64,000 bases of DNA, taken from JAHJCW01 sp965369995. Lineage in GTDB: Bacteria > Fidelibacterota > Marinisomatia > Marinisomatales > JAHJCW01. This document shows positions 27,498-36,802 of the stretch, piece after piece (the stretch's first letter is position 1; every line of letters begins with the position of its first letter). Below the pieces are notes generated by a model, which searched no databases, had not been told where the DNA came from, and worked only from the letters and a program-made list of their open reading frames with translations. The stretch is taken from NCBI GenBank assembly GCA_965369995.1, contig CBDURO010000005.1, positions 10,204-74,203 of the forward strand. Direction: 5' to 3'. Made by a program: the position numbers and the translations under genes.

Positions 27498-28829
27498 ATG
27501 AAGCGTTTTATTGTCGTTGGCTTAATAATAATTTTAATAATTACCACATTGGGCTTTGCTCAAAGTGAAGCAGGTTCAATATTTTTATTAATTGCGCCCA
27601 GTGCTCGCGCAGGAGGAATGGGTGAAGCACATGTAGGGCTTGCCGACGATGCCTATGCAAGTTATTGGAATCCGGCAGGACTAGGATTTTTAGAAGGAAC
27701 CGAATTGGCATTAATGCATGTTAATTGGCTTCCAAACCTCGCTGATGATATGGCTTATGATTTTTTTGCTATGCGCAAATCAATCCCTAATATCGGAACG
27801 GTTGGTGGGCATTTGATTTATTTAAATCTTGGCGAGCAAACTCGGACAGATGAAATTGGAACTGAGTTAGGAAAATTTTCAAGTTATATGTTTGCCTTTA
27901 ATCTATCGTATAGTACAAAAATCAATGAAAAATCTGCTTTCGGTATAAATGCAAAAGTATCGTATCAACATTTAACTGATCAGGGAGCAGGTGCTGAGGA
28001 AGGTTCAGGAAGTTCAACTGATTTCGGTTTTGATTTGGGTTATATGAAGAAAGAATTTCTCTTGCCACATCTAACTTTGGGAACTACAATTACTAATATA
28101 GGACCTAAAGTATCGTTTATTGATCCTGCTCAGGCCGACCCGCAACCAACTAATTTTACATTAGGCTTTAATTATCAGGTGCTTAATTCTGAATATAATA
28201 AACTTTCTGTAGTGTGGGATATTAATAAATTATTAGTTGCTTCATATCCTGACATGGATTGGGATGGTGACGGCATTATCGGTGGCTACGATGAGGATGG
28301 GAATGAAACAACCAAAAACGCATTTTATAATAATGATGGAAAACAAGAAACCGCCCATACCGATCCCTTATATTTGGCATTATTCACTTCCTGGTTTGAT
28401 GATTGGTTCTTAGGCGGCGATATTGATATGGCTTCTGCCGGCAATCTTGCCGATGGCATAATCGGGGGTTGGAATTGGGTGGATAATAACGGCAATGGTA
28501 ATATTGATGTTGATGAAGGAGAAATGGTTGAATCTGAAGGGGGAAAATATAACGAATATGGACAAAAGGAAGTTGGAAGCGGAGATGCTCGTTCGATTAA
28601 AAATGAGCTTAGGCAAATTGTTCATAATATTGGCTTAGAATATTGGTATGCAAATGTATTTGCTATTCGATTAGGATATATTTACGATTATAACGGAAAA
28701 TTATTTAACCCAACAATGGGTGTTGGTTTACGTTATGGTGGATATGGATTTGATTTTGGTTATACTTTTGGTGAACCGGGTCATCCGCTAGAAAATACAA
28801 TGCGTTTTTCCCTTAACTGGGCTTTTTAA
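27498..28829 (+). CDS. PorV/PorQ-type outer-membrane protein (T9SS-associated family)
   Basis: This is a predicted outer-membrane barrel of 443 residues with a signal peptide (GLIIILIITTLGFAQ). The opening SARAGGMGEAHVGLADDAYA followed by SYWNPAGLG is the hallmark of the PorV/UPF0164 family. In Bacteroidota PorV shuttles type IX secretion cargo at the outer membrane. Two calcium-loop-like acidic inserts stand out, DMDWDGDGIIGG near residue 252 and DNNGNGNIDVDEGE near 328. AAGGAG lies 6 bases before the ATG. The next gene encodes a protein with a T9SS sorting tail, which supports a secretion role. Confidence 0.8.
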   Translation: MKRFIVVGLIIILIITTLGFAQSEAGSIFLLIAPSARAGGMGEAHVGLADDAYASYWNPAGLGFLEGTELALMHVNWLPNLADDMAYDFFAMRKSIPNIGTVGGHLIYLNLGEQTRTDEIGTELGKFSSYMFAFNLSYSTKINEKSAFGINAKVSYQHLTDQGAGAEEGSGSSTDFGFDLGYMKKEFLLPHLTLGTTITNIGPKVSFIDPAQADPQPTNFTLGFNYQVLNSEYNKLSVVWDINKLLVASYPDMDWDGDGIIGGYDEDGNETTKNAFYNNDGKQETAHTDPLYLALFTSWFDDWFLGGDIDMASAGNLADGIIGGWNWVDNNGNGNIDVDEGEMVESEGGKYNEYGQKEVGSGDARSIKNELRQIVHNIGLEYWYANVFAIRLGYIYDYNGKLFNPTMGVGLRYGGYGFDFGYTFGEPGHPLENTMRFSLNWAF

Positions 28830-28860
28830 AATATAAATATAGATATAATTAATTATTAAA

Positions 28861-31641
28861 ATGTACGGTCGTTTTAGCAAGATGTTTATGATTGTCTTGC
28901 TAACGACCGTTTCTTTATTATGGGGGGCAATCGAACACGATTTAAAGCTATTAGTCTTACGTGTAGATTTCATAGCTGACAATCATGAGGGAACAACCGG
29001 AAACGGCAAATTCCTACTAACTAATGCATCAGATTATTGTGGTAATTATACAGTTGACCCTCCACCACATGATAAATCGTACTTTGAATCGCAATTAAAA
29101 GCACTTGATAGTTATTTCCGTTCAGTTTCTAATGGACATTTTGGAATCGATCTTGAAAGATCAGATATTTTCCCAACTGATCCTGAATTGGTTTACACTA
29201 TGCTGGATTCTATGTCTTATTACCATCCCTTTTTAAGTGATTTAGGTCAAGAAGAAAGAGATTTTAAACACGAAAAACGAATCGTAGAATTATTTTCAGA
29301 CGCTGTAACAACTGCAGATTCATCTGATAATATAATATTCAGTAATTATGATGTAGTTGTAATATTCCATGCAGGGGTTAGTCAGGATTTTGCATTTGAA
29401 ATTGATACCACTCCTGAAGATATACCATCGACCTATATTGATTATTCAATGATACGTAAGCATATTAGGAATGCTGGAATTAATGTGGGTGATACATACA
29501 TTAAAAGTGGCATTATACTACCCGAAACACAAAATCATGTTCTATTTCCTGAAATGGTAGAACAATTTGAGAAAAGTGGTATTCAAAATATTTGCAATTA
29601 TCAATATGGATTAACCGGAACATTTGCTATGTTAATTGGACAAGCCATCGGTTTACCGCCTTTGTGGAACACAGAAACAGGTGAAAGTGGAATAGGTGTA
29701 TTTGGTTTAATGGATCAAGGATCAAATAATGGTCAAGGATTAATTCCTGCACCGCCAATGGCTTGGAATCGAATATTATTTGGATGGGAGGAGCCGGAAG
29801 TTATAATTCCCGATGATATTGTAGAAATTGAATCAAGACCGACAGGAAAAATACTAAAAGTTGATATAGACGACGATGAATACTTTTTAATAGAAAATAG
29901 AACTAATTGGTTTAGATCAAATATTGATATTGATTCGGTTAGACAAGTAGTTTATAATAAAACGGATACGATTCCAAATATCATCGAAATTATTTTTGAT
30001 TCAGTCGGGGTTGTAAGGGATGAGAATGGTGTTATTGTTGCGGTACCCGATTATGACATTGGTCTACCGGGCTCTGGACTATTAATTTGGCATATCGATG
30101 AATCAATTATTTCAGATAATATTCAATTAAATTCAATCAATAATGATCCAAAATTCAAAGGAATTGATTTAGAGGAGGCGGGTGGCGCTCAAGATATCGG
30201 TTATGTAAGTACAGCCCTTTTCCGAAACCCATCAATAGGTGAACCGTTTGATATGTGGTACCGAGGCAATCCGGAATATGATGAAGTCAATGCGAATACT
30301 AAAGGTAATCCACTTGAATTTAATTCAATGACTTATCCTAATACGAATTCTAATGCTGGTGCAATATCTAATTTAAATATCGGAAATATTGGATATGCAT
30401 CTGACAAAATGCAGATTACAATTTCAAATGGTTTGACGCTTTCGGGTTTTCTCGATACTTCTTTGCATATACTCTATCATACTGATATTACAGGAGATGG
30501 AAATAAAGAAATTATAGGTGGTAGCAAAAAGTTATGGTGGTCGGATATGGAAATTATAGATAAAAATGAATTTTATGAATTACCTTCAACCAACAATTTA
30601 TTTGTTATGACAAATATCAATAATAATAATTTAGTTGTATTGTCGGATTTAGGTGATTCACTTAAGATGATTTGGTTCGAATACTATGACGGATTTGTCA
30701 TTAAACGTGATTCTACATTATATGATATTCCTAAATTGACTTCTCATCTAACCGGAAGTTTGGATAGTGACGAAGTAAATATTGTTAATGATGCACCGGA
30801 AATATTATTAATAAATACCAAATCCGATTCAAATATTTCAGTTAGAATTCCTTTTGAGGGTGGAATAATAATTGGTGATCAATCAATCGCATATAATGAT
30901 ATTGAATTCCAATATATATCAGCTATAGATTTGGATTTAGATGGAAGAATTGACGTATTAGCTATTGATATTGATGGCAAATTTTATGCATTTAATCAAA
31001 ATTATATTTACTCAACGGGATTTCCGGTTAATATAGCAGCGATCCCACCAATCCTTGCTAAAAATATTATTGGAGACGAAAAACCGGAAATTATTTTTCA
31101 GAATAGTGATGGAGAGATCGTCATTCTAAATAATGTAGGGGAATTGCAGTATAAGTTAACTAATCATAAAAACAGTAGATTACGTATGCTTAGTGAATAT
31201 AATAATCGGAATATTATAATTACTGAATCAACAATTTGGTCATTTGATGAAGTTGAACCTACAAATGGAAATGAATGGTCAATGTATTATTCCGATGAAA
31301 TCAATTCCAATACAATAACAATTGAGTATATAAAGGAAGCGACGAACGGAGATAAACTTATTGATAAAAAACGTACTTATGTTTATCCAAATCCGGTAAG
31401 AGATGGAAATGCCAAAATCAGAGTATTCAATTATTCAGCTGAAAAGATTAATTTAAAAATATATGATGCAGCGGGATATTTTATTGATGAAATCAAAAGT
31501 AATATCGATGTAAAGAACAGTGTCTGGGAAACCGAATGGGATGTAAGGGGTATTGAATCCGGCGTTTATCTTATTAAGCTGACAGCAACAAATCAATATC
31601 GTGAAGAATCAACAATATTAAAAGTAGGCGTGATTCATTGA
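28861..31641 (+). CDS. Inactive M6-type metalloprotease homologue with T9SS sorting domain
   Basis: This is a secreted 926-residue protein with the fold signature of M6 (immune inhibitor A type) peptidases but without the zinc site. The position of HExGH reads MLIGQ (residues 257-261), directly before the preserved GLPPLW; the later GVFGLMDQGSN and PMAWNRILFGW are typical. A middle region has FG-GAP-like repeats (HTDITGDGNKEIIGGS, DLDLDGRIDVLAIDIDG). The last 80 residues form a type A T9SS sorting domain starting TYVYPNPVRDG and ending in KVGVIH. It is therefore probably a surface binding protein, not a protease. ATG 28882 is an alternative start matching the signal peptide MFMIVLLTTVSLLWGA. 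Confidence 0.82.
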   Translation: MYGRFSKMFMIVLLTTVSLLWGAIEHDLKLLVLRVDFIADNHEGTTGNGKFLLTNASDYCGNYTVDPPPHDKSYFESQLKALDSYFRSVSNGHFGIDLERSDIFPTDPELVYTMLDSMSYYHPFLSDLGQEERDFKHEKRIVELFSDAVTTADSSDNIIFSNYDVVVIFHAGVSQDFAFEIDTTPEDIPSTYIDYSMIRKHIRNAGINVGDTYIKSGIILPETQNHVLFPEMVEQFEKSGIQNICNYQYGLTGTFAMLIGQAIGLPPLWNTETGESGIGVFGLMDQGSNNGQGLIPAPPMAWNRILFGWEEPEVIIPDDIVEIESRPTGKILKVDIDDDEYFLIENRTNWFRSNIDIDSVRQVVYNKTDTIPNIIEIIFDSVGVVRDENGVIVAVPDYDIGLPGSGLLIWHIDESIISDNIQLNSINNDPKFKGIDLEEAGGAQDIGYVSTALFRNPSIGEPFDMWYRGNPEYDEVNANTKGNPLEFNSMTYPNTNSNAGAISNLNIGNIGYASDKMQITISNGLTLSGFLDTSLHILYHTDITGDGNKEIIGGSKKLWWSDMEIIDKNEFYELPSTNNLFVMTNINNNNLVVLSDLGDSLKMIWFEYYDGFVIKRDSTLYDIPKLTSHLTGSLDSDEVNIVNDAPEILLINTKSDSNISVRIPFEGGIIIGDQSIAYNDIEFQYISAIDLDLDGRIDVLAIDIDGKFYAFNQNYIYSTGFPVNIAAIPPILAKNIIGDEKPEIIFQNSDGEIVILNNVGELQYKLTNHKNSRLRMLSEYNNRNIIITESTIWSFDEVEPTNGNEWSMYYSDEINSNTITIEYIKEATNGDKLIDKKRTYVYPNPVRDGNAKIRVFNYSAEKINLKIYDAAGYFIDEIKSNIDVKNSVWETEWDVRGIESGVYLIKLTATNQYREESTILKVGVIH
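28865..28910 (+). repeat. Long hairpin over the start region of the M6-like gene
   Basis: ACGGTCGTTTTAGCAAG (28865-28881) pairs with CTTGCTAACGACCGT (28896-28910), giving 15 base pairs with a 2-base bulge and a 14-base loop, then TTTCTTT. The alternative start ATG 28882 is the first triplet of the loop. It could be the terminator of the PorV unit, a translational control element, or both. Confidence 0.55.
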
Positions 31642-34565
31642 AGTATTACTTTATATTACTTTTATTTATTATCCCGATTAATTTAAGTTCTCAAGGTCAA
31701 TATAATTACCCGGAGATTGAGTGGCAAACAATAGAAACCGAGCACTTTAAAATACATTTTTATTCTGATACGGAAATCTTAGCTCATGAAGCAGCGGGAA
31801 TTCTTGAATATATTTATCCATTTATTACAGATTTATATCAACATGAACCAAAGGAAAAAACGCATTTAATTTTTATAGATACGGAAGATGTTGCAAATGG
31901 TGTGGCATATTATTATGATAATAAAATGGAGATATGGGCGTTACCTTTGGACATCGCTTTGCGTGGCAGCCATAAGTGGTTAGAGAACGTATTAACGCAT
32001 GAGTTTACTCACATTATTTCTATACAAAAAGCGATGAAAGCCGGTACATCAATTCCCGGAGCTTTTTTCCAATGGATTGGCTATGAAAACGAGACGCATA
32101 AAAATGTATTGTATGGTTATCCCAATACGGTGGTTAGTTACCCAATTCCGGCGGCTGTGGTACCACCTTGGTTAGCTGAGGGAACTGCTCAACATATGTA
32201 CGCCAATTCAGATTGGGACACATGGGATTCTCATCGTGATATGATTTTGCGTGACCAAGCATTGAATGATAATTTGTTATCTTTTGAGGAAATAAATACT
32301 TTCGGAAAATGTGGTATTGGAAATGAATCGGTATATAATTCCGGCTATGCGTTTGTGAACTATATTGTTGAAAAGTTTGGCGAAGAAACGCTTCGATTAT
32401 TAATGGAAGAACTATCGAATCCATTTCAATATTCCATAGATAAAGTTATTGAGAAAACAACAGGAATTGGCGGAAAAGAATTGTACGAAAAGTATATTGA
32501 TGAATTAATTGAAAAATATCGAAACTCTACAAAATCCATTAGTGAAGGTGGTAATTATATAAAAATATTACAAAATGTAGGTACCACTAATTTATATCCA
32601 AAATGGTCAAATGATGGAAGTCGGTACGCCTATATTTCCAACAAAAAAAATGATTATTTTAGTCAGACTGATCTTTATGTTTACAATTTTACTTACCAAG
32701 AAGATAAAAAAATTGCTTCGTTGGTGCACTCCGCTCCTACATGGGGAACCGGAGACAGTATTATTTATTACAGCAAGAAGCCCAATATGAACAATTTGAA
32801 AGGGTATCGCTACTATGATCTCTATGCTTATGATATTAAAGAAGATAAGGAAACAAGGCTGACAAAATCAGCTCGGGCAGTGTCACCGGTTTTTATCGAA
32901 TATTTAAATTCGATTGCTTATATCGCTATGGATAGCGGGAAACAAAGCATTTTTATTTATTCATTGGAGTCAGATGAATCTAGAAAAATTAAAGTTTTTG
33001 ATGACAATAGAATTTTACACAATTTATACTTTAACCCAAAAGAAAATAGTTTATTATTCGATTATACAACTCATCACTTCAGAAATATTGCTTCCTTATC
33101 ATTAGATGATTATGATGTTACTGATATCATTTCTACAGTTGATAATGACGAAAGAGATGTTTGTATCACTAATGTTGGAAAGTTGCTATTTTCTACTGAT
33201 ATAGATGGTATTTATAATATTTCACAACAAGATACTTTTGGTGTAAATCACTATACCAATGTAAAGGGCGGTGCTTTTATGCCCAATGTAAATAAAGATG
33301 GGAAAATATTATTTTCATTATATCAAGATGGTGGATATAAAATTGCAATAATTGATACTCCTAAAGCAGTTAATTCAGTAGCTTATTCTAATCTTGATCA
33401 TTCAAAGTATCATGCACCTATTAACAATCCTGACCATAGCATTGCTGAAAAGTATCAAGATAATTTTGCACAAATGTTTGTGATGCCACGCTTAATGATT
33501 GACTATGGTACTTTTAAACCGGGATTCTATTTTTATTCAAGTGAAATATTAGATAAGTTGTCTTTGAGTGGGGGAGTAACCGTTAATTTTGATAAAGATA
33601 TAGATTTTTCTTTTAATTTGGCTTATCGAAAATTGTATCCAACTGTTTATACTGAGTTTATGTATGCTACCCGGAATACGGTTGAACAATCTAAATATTC
33701 GGTTTACGATATTGATGACAGATTAAAATTTCGCTTTGTTTTAATGCAAGCCGGACTGCAATTACCATTTTTTGGCAATGATGTAATTGATATTTATGCG
33801 CGATGGCAAAGATATCGAGCATTCATTAAAGAGAGTATTAGACATTTAAGTCTTGATGTTGGATATGCTTACGATTATTATCGTGGTTTGTCAACAGGAG
33901 TCAAATTCGGTTGGGATAATATTAAAGCAACCGTTGATCGAAATATTAATCCTTCTAAGGGCTATAAATTCAGAGTAAATATGTCTTATGAAATGAATGA
34001 TTTTATTGAAGGATTAAATTTATCAAATTCCGGAACACTAGTTGAAGAATTTGCTCCGAATAATTATTTAAAAATTGATGCAATTGGTTCTTTTCACACT
34101 ACTATTTTATCATCAAAAAGATGGACTTTGAATTTGACTGCGAAAAGTGGTTGGTTATCTAATTCTTCGGTTGAATCATTTTTCAACTACTTTGGAGGCG
34201 GTATGGATGGTATTCAAGGCTACCCATATTATAGCTTTGAAGGAACAAATTCCATTTTTTCGGAAGTTGCCTTGCGGATTCCGATGTTTAGACAATTACA
34301 TATACCGTTGGGTTGGATGATATGGCAAAATTCCACAATTGGCATTGAATATCAATTTGGTGATACCTGGACTGATGAATTTAATATGAAACAATCTGTA
34401 GGTCTTCATTTGCGATTCAATGGATTTTCGTTTTATAATTATCCAACAGCATTAGGTTTTGAAGTTCACCATGGCTTAACAACTTTTACTAAATTCAGCA
34501 ACGGTAACGAAATAAACTATGGTGATGAGAATCGATATTATCTAACTTTACTATTCGGATTTTAA
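31638..34565 (+). CDS. Surface or periplasmic MA-clan metalloprotease with propeller and C-terminal barrel
   Basis: This 975-residue exported protein has a signal peptide (KYYFILLLFIIPINLSSQ), then a gluzincin domain with HEFTH at 121-125 and the third-ligand motif WLAEGTAQ (Glu181), so the zinc site looks complete. Residues about 310-590 hold WD40/PD40-type propeller repeats (NLYPKWSNDGSRYAYISNKK is the first). The last 350 residues look like an outer-membrane barrel ending YYLTLLFGF, with an aromatic final residue. The start is TTG overlapping the TGA of the M6-like gene. A membrane-anchored protease facing the surface or periplasm is likely; its substrate is unknown. Confidence 0.8.
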   Translation: MKYYFILLLFIIPINLSSQGQYNYPEIEWQTIETEHFKIHFYSDTEILAHEAAGILEYIYPFITDLYQHEPKEKTHLIFIDTEDVANGVAYYYDNKMEIWALPLDIALRGSHKWLENVLTHEFTHIISIQKAMKAGTSIPGAFFQWIGYENETHKNVLYGYPNTVVSYPIPAAVVPPWLAEGTAQHMYANSDWDTWDSHRDMILRDQALNDNLLSFEEINTFGKCGIGNESVYNSGYAFVNYIVEKFGEETLRLLMEELSNPFQYSIDKVIEKTTGIGGKELYEKYIDELIEKYRNSTKSISEGGNYIKILQNVGTTNLYPKWSNDGSRYAYISNKKNDYFSQTDLYVYNFTYQEDKKIASLVHSAPTWGTGDSIIYYSKKPNMNNLKGYRYYDLYAYDIKEDKETRLTKSARAVSPVFIEYLNSIAYIAMDSGKQSIFIYSLESDESRKIKVFDDNRILHNLYFNPKENSLLFDYTTHHFRNIASLSLDDYDVTDIISTVDNDERDVCITNVGKLLFSTDIDGIYNISQQDTFGVNHYTNVKGGAFMPNVNKDGKILFSLYQDGGYKIAIIDTPKAVNSVAYSNLDHSKYHAPINNPDHSIAEKYQDNFAQMFVMPRLMIDYGTFKPGFYFYSSEILDKLSLSGGVTVNFDKDIDFSFNLAYRKLYPTVYTEFMYATRNTVEQSKYSVYDIDDRLKFRFVLMQAGLQLPFFGNDVIDIYARWQRYRAFIKESIRHLSLDVGYAYDYYRGLSTGVKFGWDNIKATVDRNINPSKGYKFRVNMSYEMNDFIEGLNLSNSGTLVEEFAPNNYLKIDAIGSFHTTILSSKRWTLNLTAKSGWLSNSSVESFFNYFGGGMDGIQGYPYYSFEGTNSIFSEVALRIPMFRQLHIPLGWMIWQNSTIGIEYQFGDTWTDEFNMKQSVGLHLRFNGFSFYNYPTALGFEVHHGLTTFTKFSNGNEINYGDENRYYLTLLFGF

Positions 34566-34566
34566 A

Positions 34567-35448
34567 TTGCGGAAAATAATTACATTATTCATAGTGCTTT
34601 CTACAATTGTCTGCGGAGACGATTTATTAATAAATCTCGATAATCGTTTTGCTACGAAAGTAGATTTAACAAATCTTGTTCACAATTCAATATTTTCGGA
34701 TTCATTAGATATTAATAGTAAGCAATCCATACTAAAACCGATGATTGCTTCATTAGTCATACCTGGATTTGGACAATATATAAATCGTTCACCATGGTGG
34801 AAAACAGTTTTGTTCGCCGGAGTTGAAGTTGCAGGTATAACAGGATACATATCGTGGATAAATAAAGCTGATGATATTACTAAAGACTATGAAAATTGGG
34901 CTGATGAACATTGGAATATGAGACGTTGGGTAAATGATAGTGCAATTTTGTTAAGCGATATAAAAGCAAATGGATTTCCTAATGTTAATGATGTACGAAT
35001 TGATGGAAGTCATCACATTACCATTATTATAAATGGAAAATATGAATCCTCTGAAATATTATTAGAAAATCCTAATATTGAATATGTTGAATTAAGAGAT
35101 TGGGATTTTTATGAAGGTATAGGCAAATATGATCAATTTGTAGCCGGTTGGGATGATGCAATATCAAATTGGGAAATAGTACGAAAGAAGATCAAGAATG
35201 GAGAAGACGAGTTAATTGTGATGACTCCCAATAAACAGCATTATTTAAATTTACGTAATGATAGCAATGTTCTTTATAAAAATGCTAAGTTTGCTGTTAG
35301 TGCATTATTATTTAACCATATTTTTAGCGCATTAGACGCATTGTGGAACGCGAATAAAAACAAAGATCTATCTTATAAGTTAGACGTATCTATAGGATCA
35401 GAATCAAACTATGTAATCAAAGGAATATCGGTTCAATGGAATTTGTAA
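34567..35448 (+). CDS. Exported DUF5683-like protein
   Basis: This is a 293-residue protein with a signal peptide (RKIITLFIVLSTIVCG). Near residue 60 the segment SLVIPGFGQYINRSPWWKTV matches the DUF5683 pattern (PG.GQ.YN..WWK), followed by two hydrophobic helices; a third lies near the C-terminus (AVSALLFNHIFSALDALW). The function of this family is unknown, but it recurs beside envelope and lipoprotein genes. The TTG start comes 1 base after the previous stop and the 3' end overlaps bamD by 13 bases, so it belongs to the same operon. Confidence 0.65.
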   Translation: MRKIITLFIVLSTIVCGDDLLINLDNRFATKVDLTNLVHNSIFSDSLDINSKQSILKPMIASLVIPGFGQYINRSPWWKTVLFAGVEVAGITGYISWINKADDITKDYENWADEHWNMRRWVNDSAILLSDIKANGFPNVNDVRIDGSHHITIIINGKYESSEILLENPNIEYVELRDWDFYEGIGKYDQFVAGWDDAISNWEIVRKKIKNGEDELIVMTPNKQHYLNLRNDSNVLYKNAKFAVSALLFNHIFSALDALWNANKNKDLSYKLDVSIGSESNYVIKGISVQWNL

Positions 35449-36221
35449 AGAGAATAACCAAAATAAGAATAATTAATTTTATATTAATAGTAATTAGTTT
35501 AGGAATAATCGCTAGTTGTGCTGGAAAAAACCCGGTTAAGAAATTACCGCTTGAAGAGCGATATAAACGCGGACAAGAATTTCTTGAGAATAAGAAGTAT
35601 TATAATGCGCAACAGGAATTCCAAATCATTGTATTAAGTGGTTCACACACCGAGTGGGGCGATGATGCACAATTTTATTTGGCAGAATCATATTTTAAGA
35701 ATAAGGAATATATTATAGCAATTAATGAATACGAACGATTAACTCGTAAAATGAAATATAGTCCATATGTTGAAAAATGTAGATGGCGGATTTGTGAGGC
35801 ATATGTTGCCGAATCTCCAAATTATTATCATGATCAAAGTAATACACATAAGGCATTACAAAAACTCCAGGAATTCATTGATGAGTATCCTAATTCAGAA
35901 TATCGTGATAAAGCAAATAAAACAATTAAGAAGCTTCGTAATAAATTGGCCGAAAAAATATTAGAAACAGCATTATTGTATATAAAACTACATGCTTATG
36001 ATTCTGCTATAGTAGCCTTCGAAGATTTATTAGGACAATACTACGACACTGATCTTGCAGAAGAAGCACATGTTGGAATAATTCGGTCATATTCGTTAAT
36101 GAAAAAAGTAGAAGAAGCAGAAAATTATTACAAATCTAATGAGGGCAAAATTTCATCATCTGCTTTAAAAGCGAAATCTCTTGAATATATTAAATCAGCA
36201 GAATCGGACGGAAACAAATGA
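35436..36221 (+). CDS. bamD: BamD-like outer-membrane assembly lipoprotein
   Basis: This is the lipoprotein partner of BamA in inserting barrel proteins into the outer membrane. It has 261 residues with a lipobox (LGIIASC, Cys28) and tetratricopeptide repeats with BamD phrases: YKRGQEFLENKKYYNAQQEF, AQFYLAESYFKNKEYIIAIN and LQEFIDEYPNSEYRDKA. It lies directly after genes for several barrel proteins that would be its clients. The gene overlaps nadD by 4 bases. Confidence 0.86.
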   Translation: MEFVKRITKIRIINFILIVISLGIIASCAGKNPVKKLPLEERYKRGQEFLENKKYYNAQQEFQIIVLSGSHTEWGDDAQFYLAESYFKNKEYIIAINEYERLTRKMKYSPYVEKCRWRICEAYVAESPNYYHDQSNTHKALQKLQEFIDEYPNSEYRDKANKTIKKLRNKLAEKILETALLYIKLHAYDSAIVAFEDLLGQYYDTDLAEEAHVGIIRSYSLMKKVEEAENYYKSNEGKISSSALKAKSLEYIKSAESDGNK

Positions 36222-36802
36222 AAAAATGTATATTTGGCGGGACATTTGATCCTCCTCATATAGGACATTTATTAATTGCTCAAACGATTTGCGAAGAAGA
36301 GAAATTTGATAAACTTATTTTTGTTCTAGCTCTTAAAAATCCACATAAATCTAACAATAATACTTCTTCGATTGATAAAAGAATGAAAATGTTGGAAATT
36401 GCTGTTGAGGGAAATTCCCATTTTGAAATATCAGATGCTGAGATTAAGAGGGGGGGGATTTCCTACTCTATTGATACAATTAGACATATTAAAAAGGAAC
36501 AAAAACTTAAACGAGATGAATTGTATTTTTTAATTGGTAGTGATATTCTTAAAACTTTTCATAAATGGCATGAACCATTAAAAATATTGGAAGAATGTCA
36601 AGTTATTGTAGCAATTCGTCCCGGATTTAAACCAAGTTCTGTTCCAAGTTGGATTTTAAGTAAAATTCAATTCGCAAATATTCCACGATTTGAATTATCA
36701 GCTACTCAGATTCGTAAAAGATGGAAAGAAAATAAAACTATACGATATATGGTGACACAACCTGTTTGGGAATTCATAAATAAGAATTCACTGTATATCT
36801 AA
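36218..36802 (+). CDS. nadD: Nicotinate-nucleotide adenylyltransferase
   Basis: This enzyme makes nicotinic acid adenine dinucleotide from nicotinate mononucleotide and ATP in NAD synthesis. It has 194 residues, with the HxGH-type nucleotidyltransferase motif in GGTFDPPHIGHLLIAQ, the NadD-specific SYSIDTIRH, and the C-terminal ATQIRKRW in place of the usual ISST.IR. A run of seven G within codons near 36450 is intact in frame. It overlaps bamD upstream and shares a base with the next start. Confidence 0.92.
   Translation: MKKCIFGGTFDPPHIGHLLIAQTICEEEKFDKLIFVLALKNPHKSNNNTSSIDKRMKMLEIAVEGNSHFEISDAEIKRGGISYSIDTIRHIKKEQKLKRDELYFLIGSDILKTFHKWHEPLKILEECQVIVAIRPGFKPSSVPSWILSKIQFANIPRFELSATQIRKRWKENKTIRYMVTQPVWEFINKNSLYI

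Noticed and set aside
36440..36460. Frameshift at the G-run in nadD
   Set aside because: The frame continues correctly through the run to the conserved NadD motifs, so the gene is intact.
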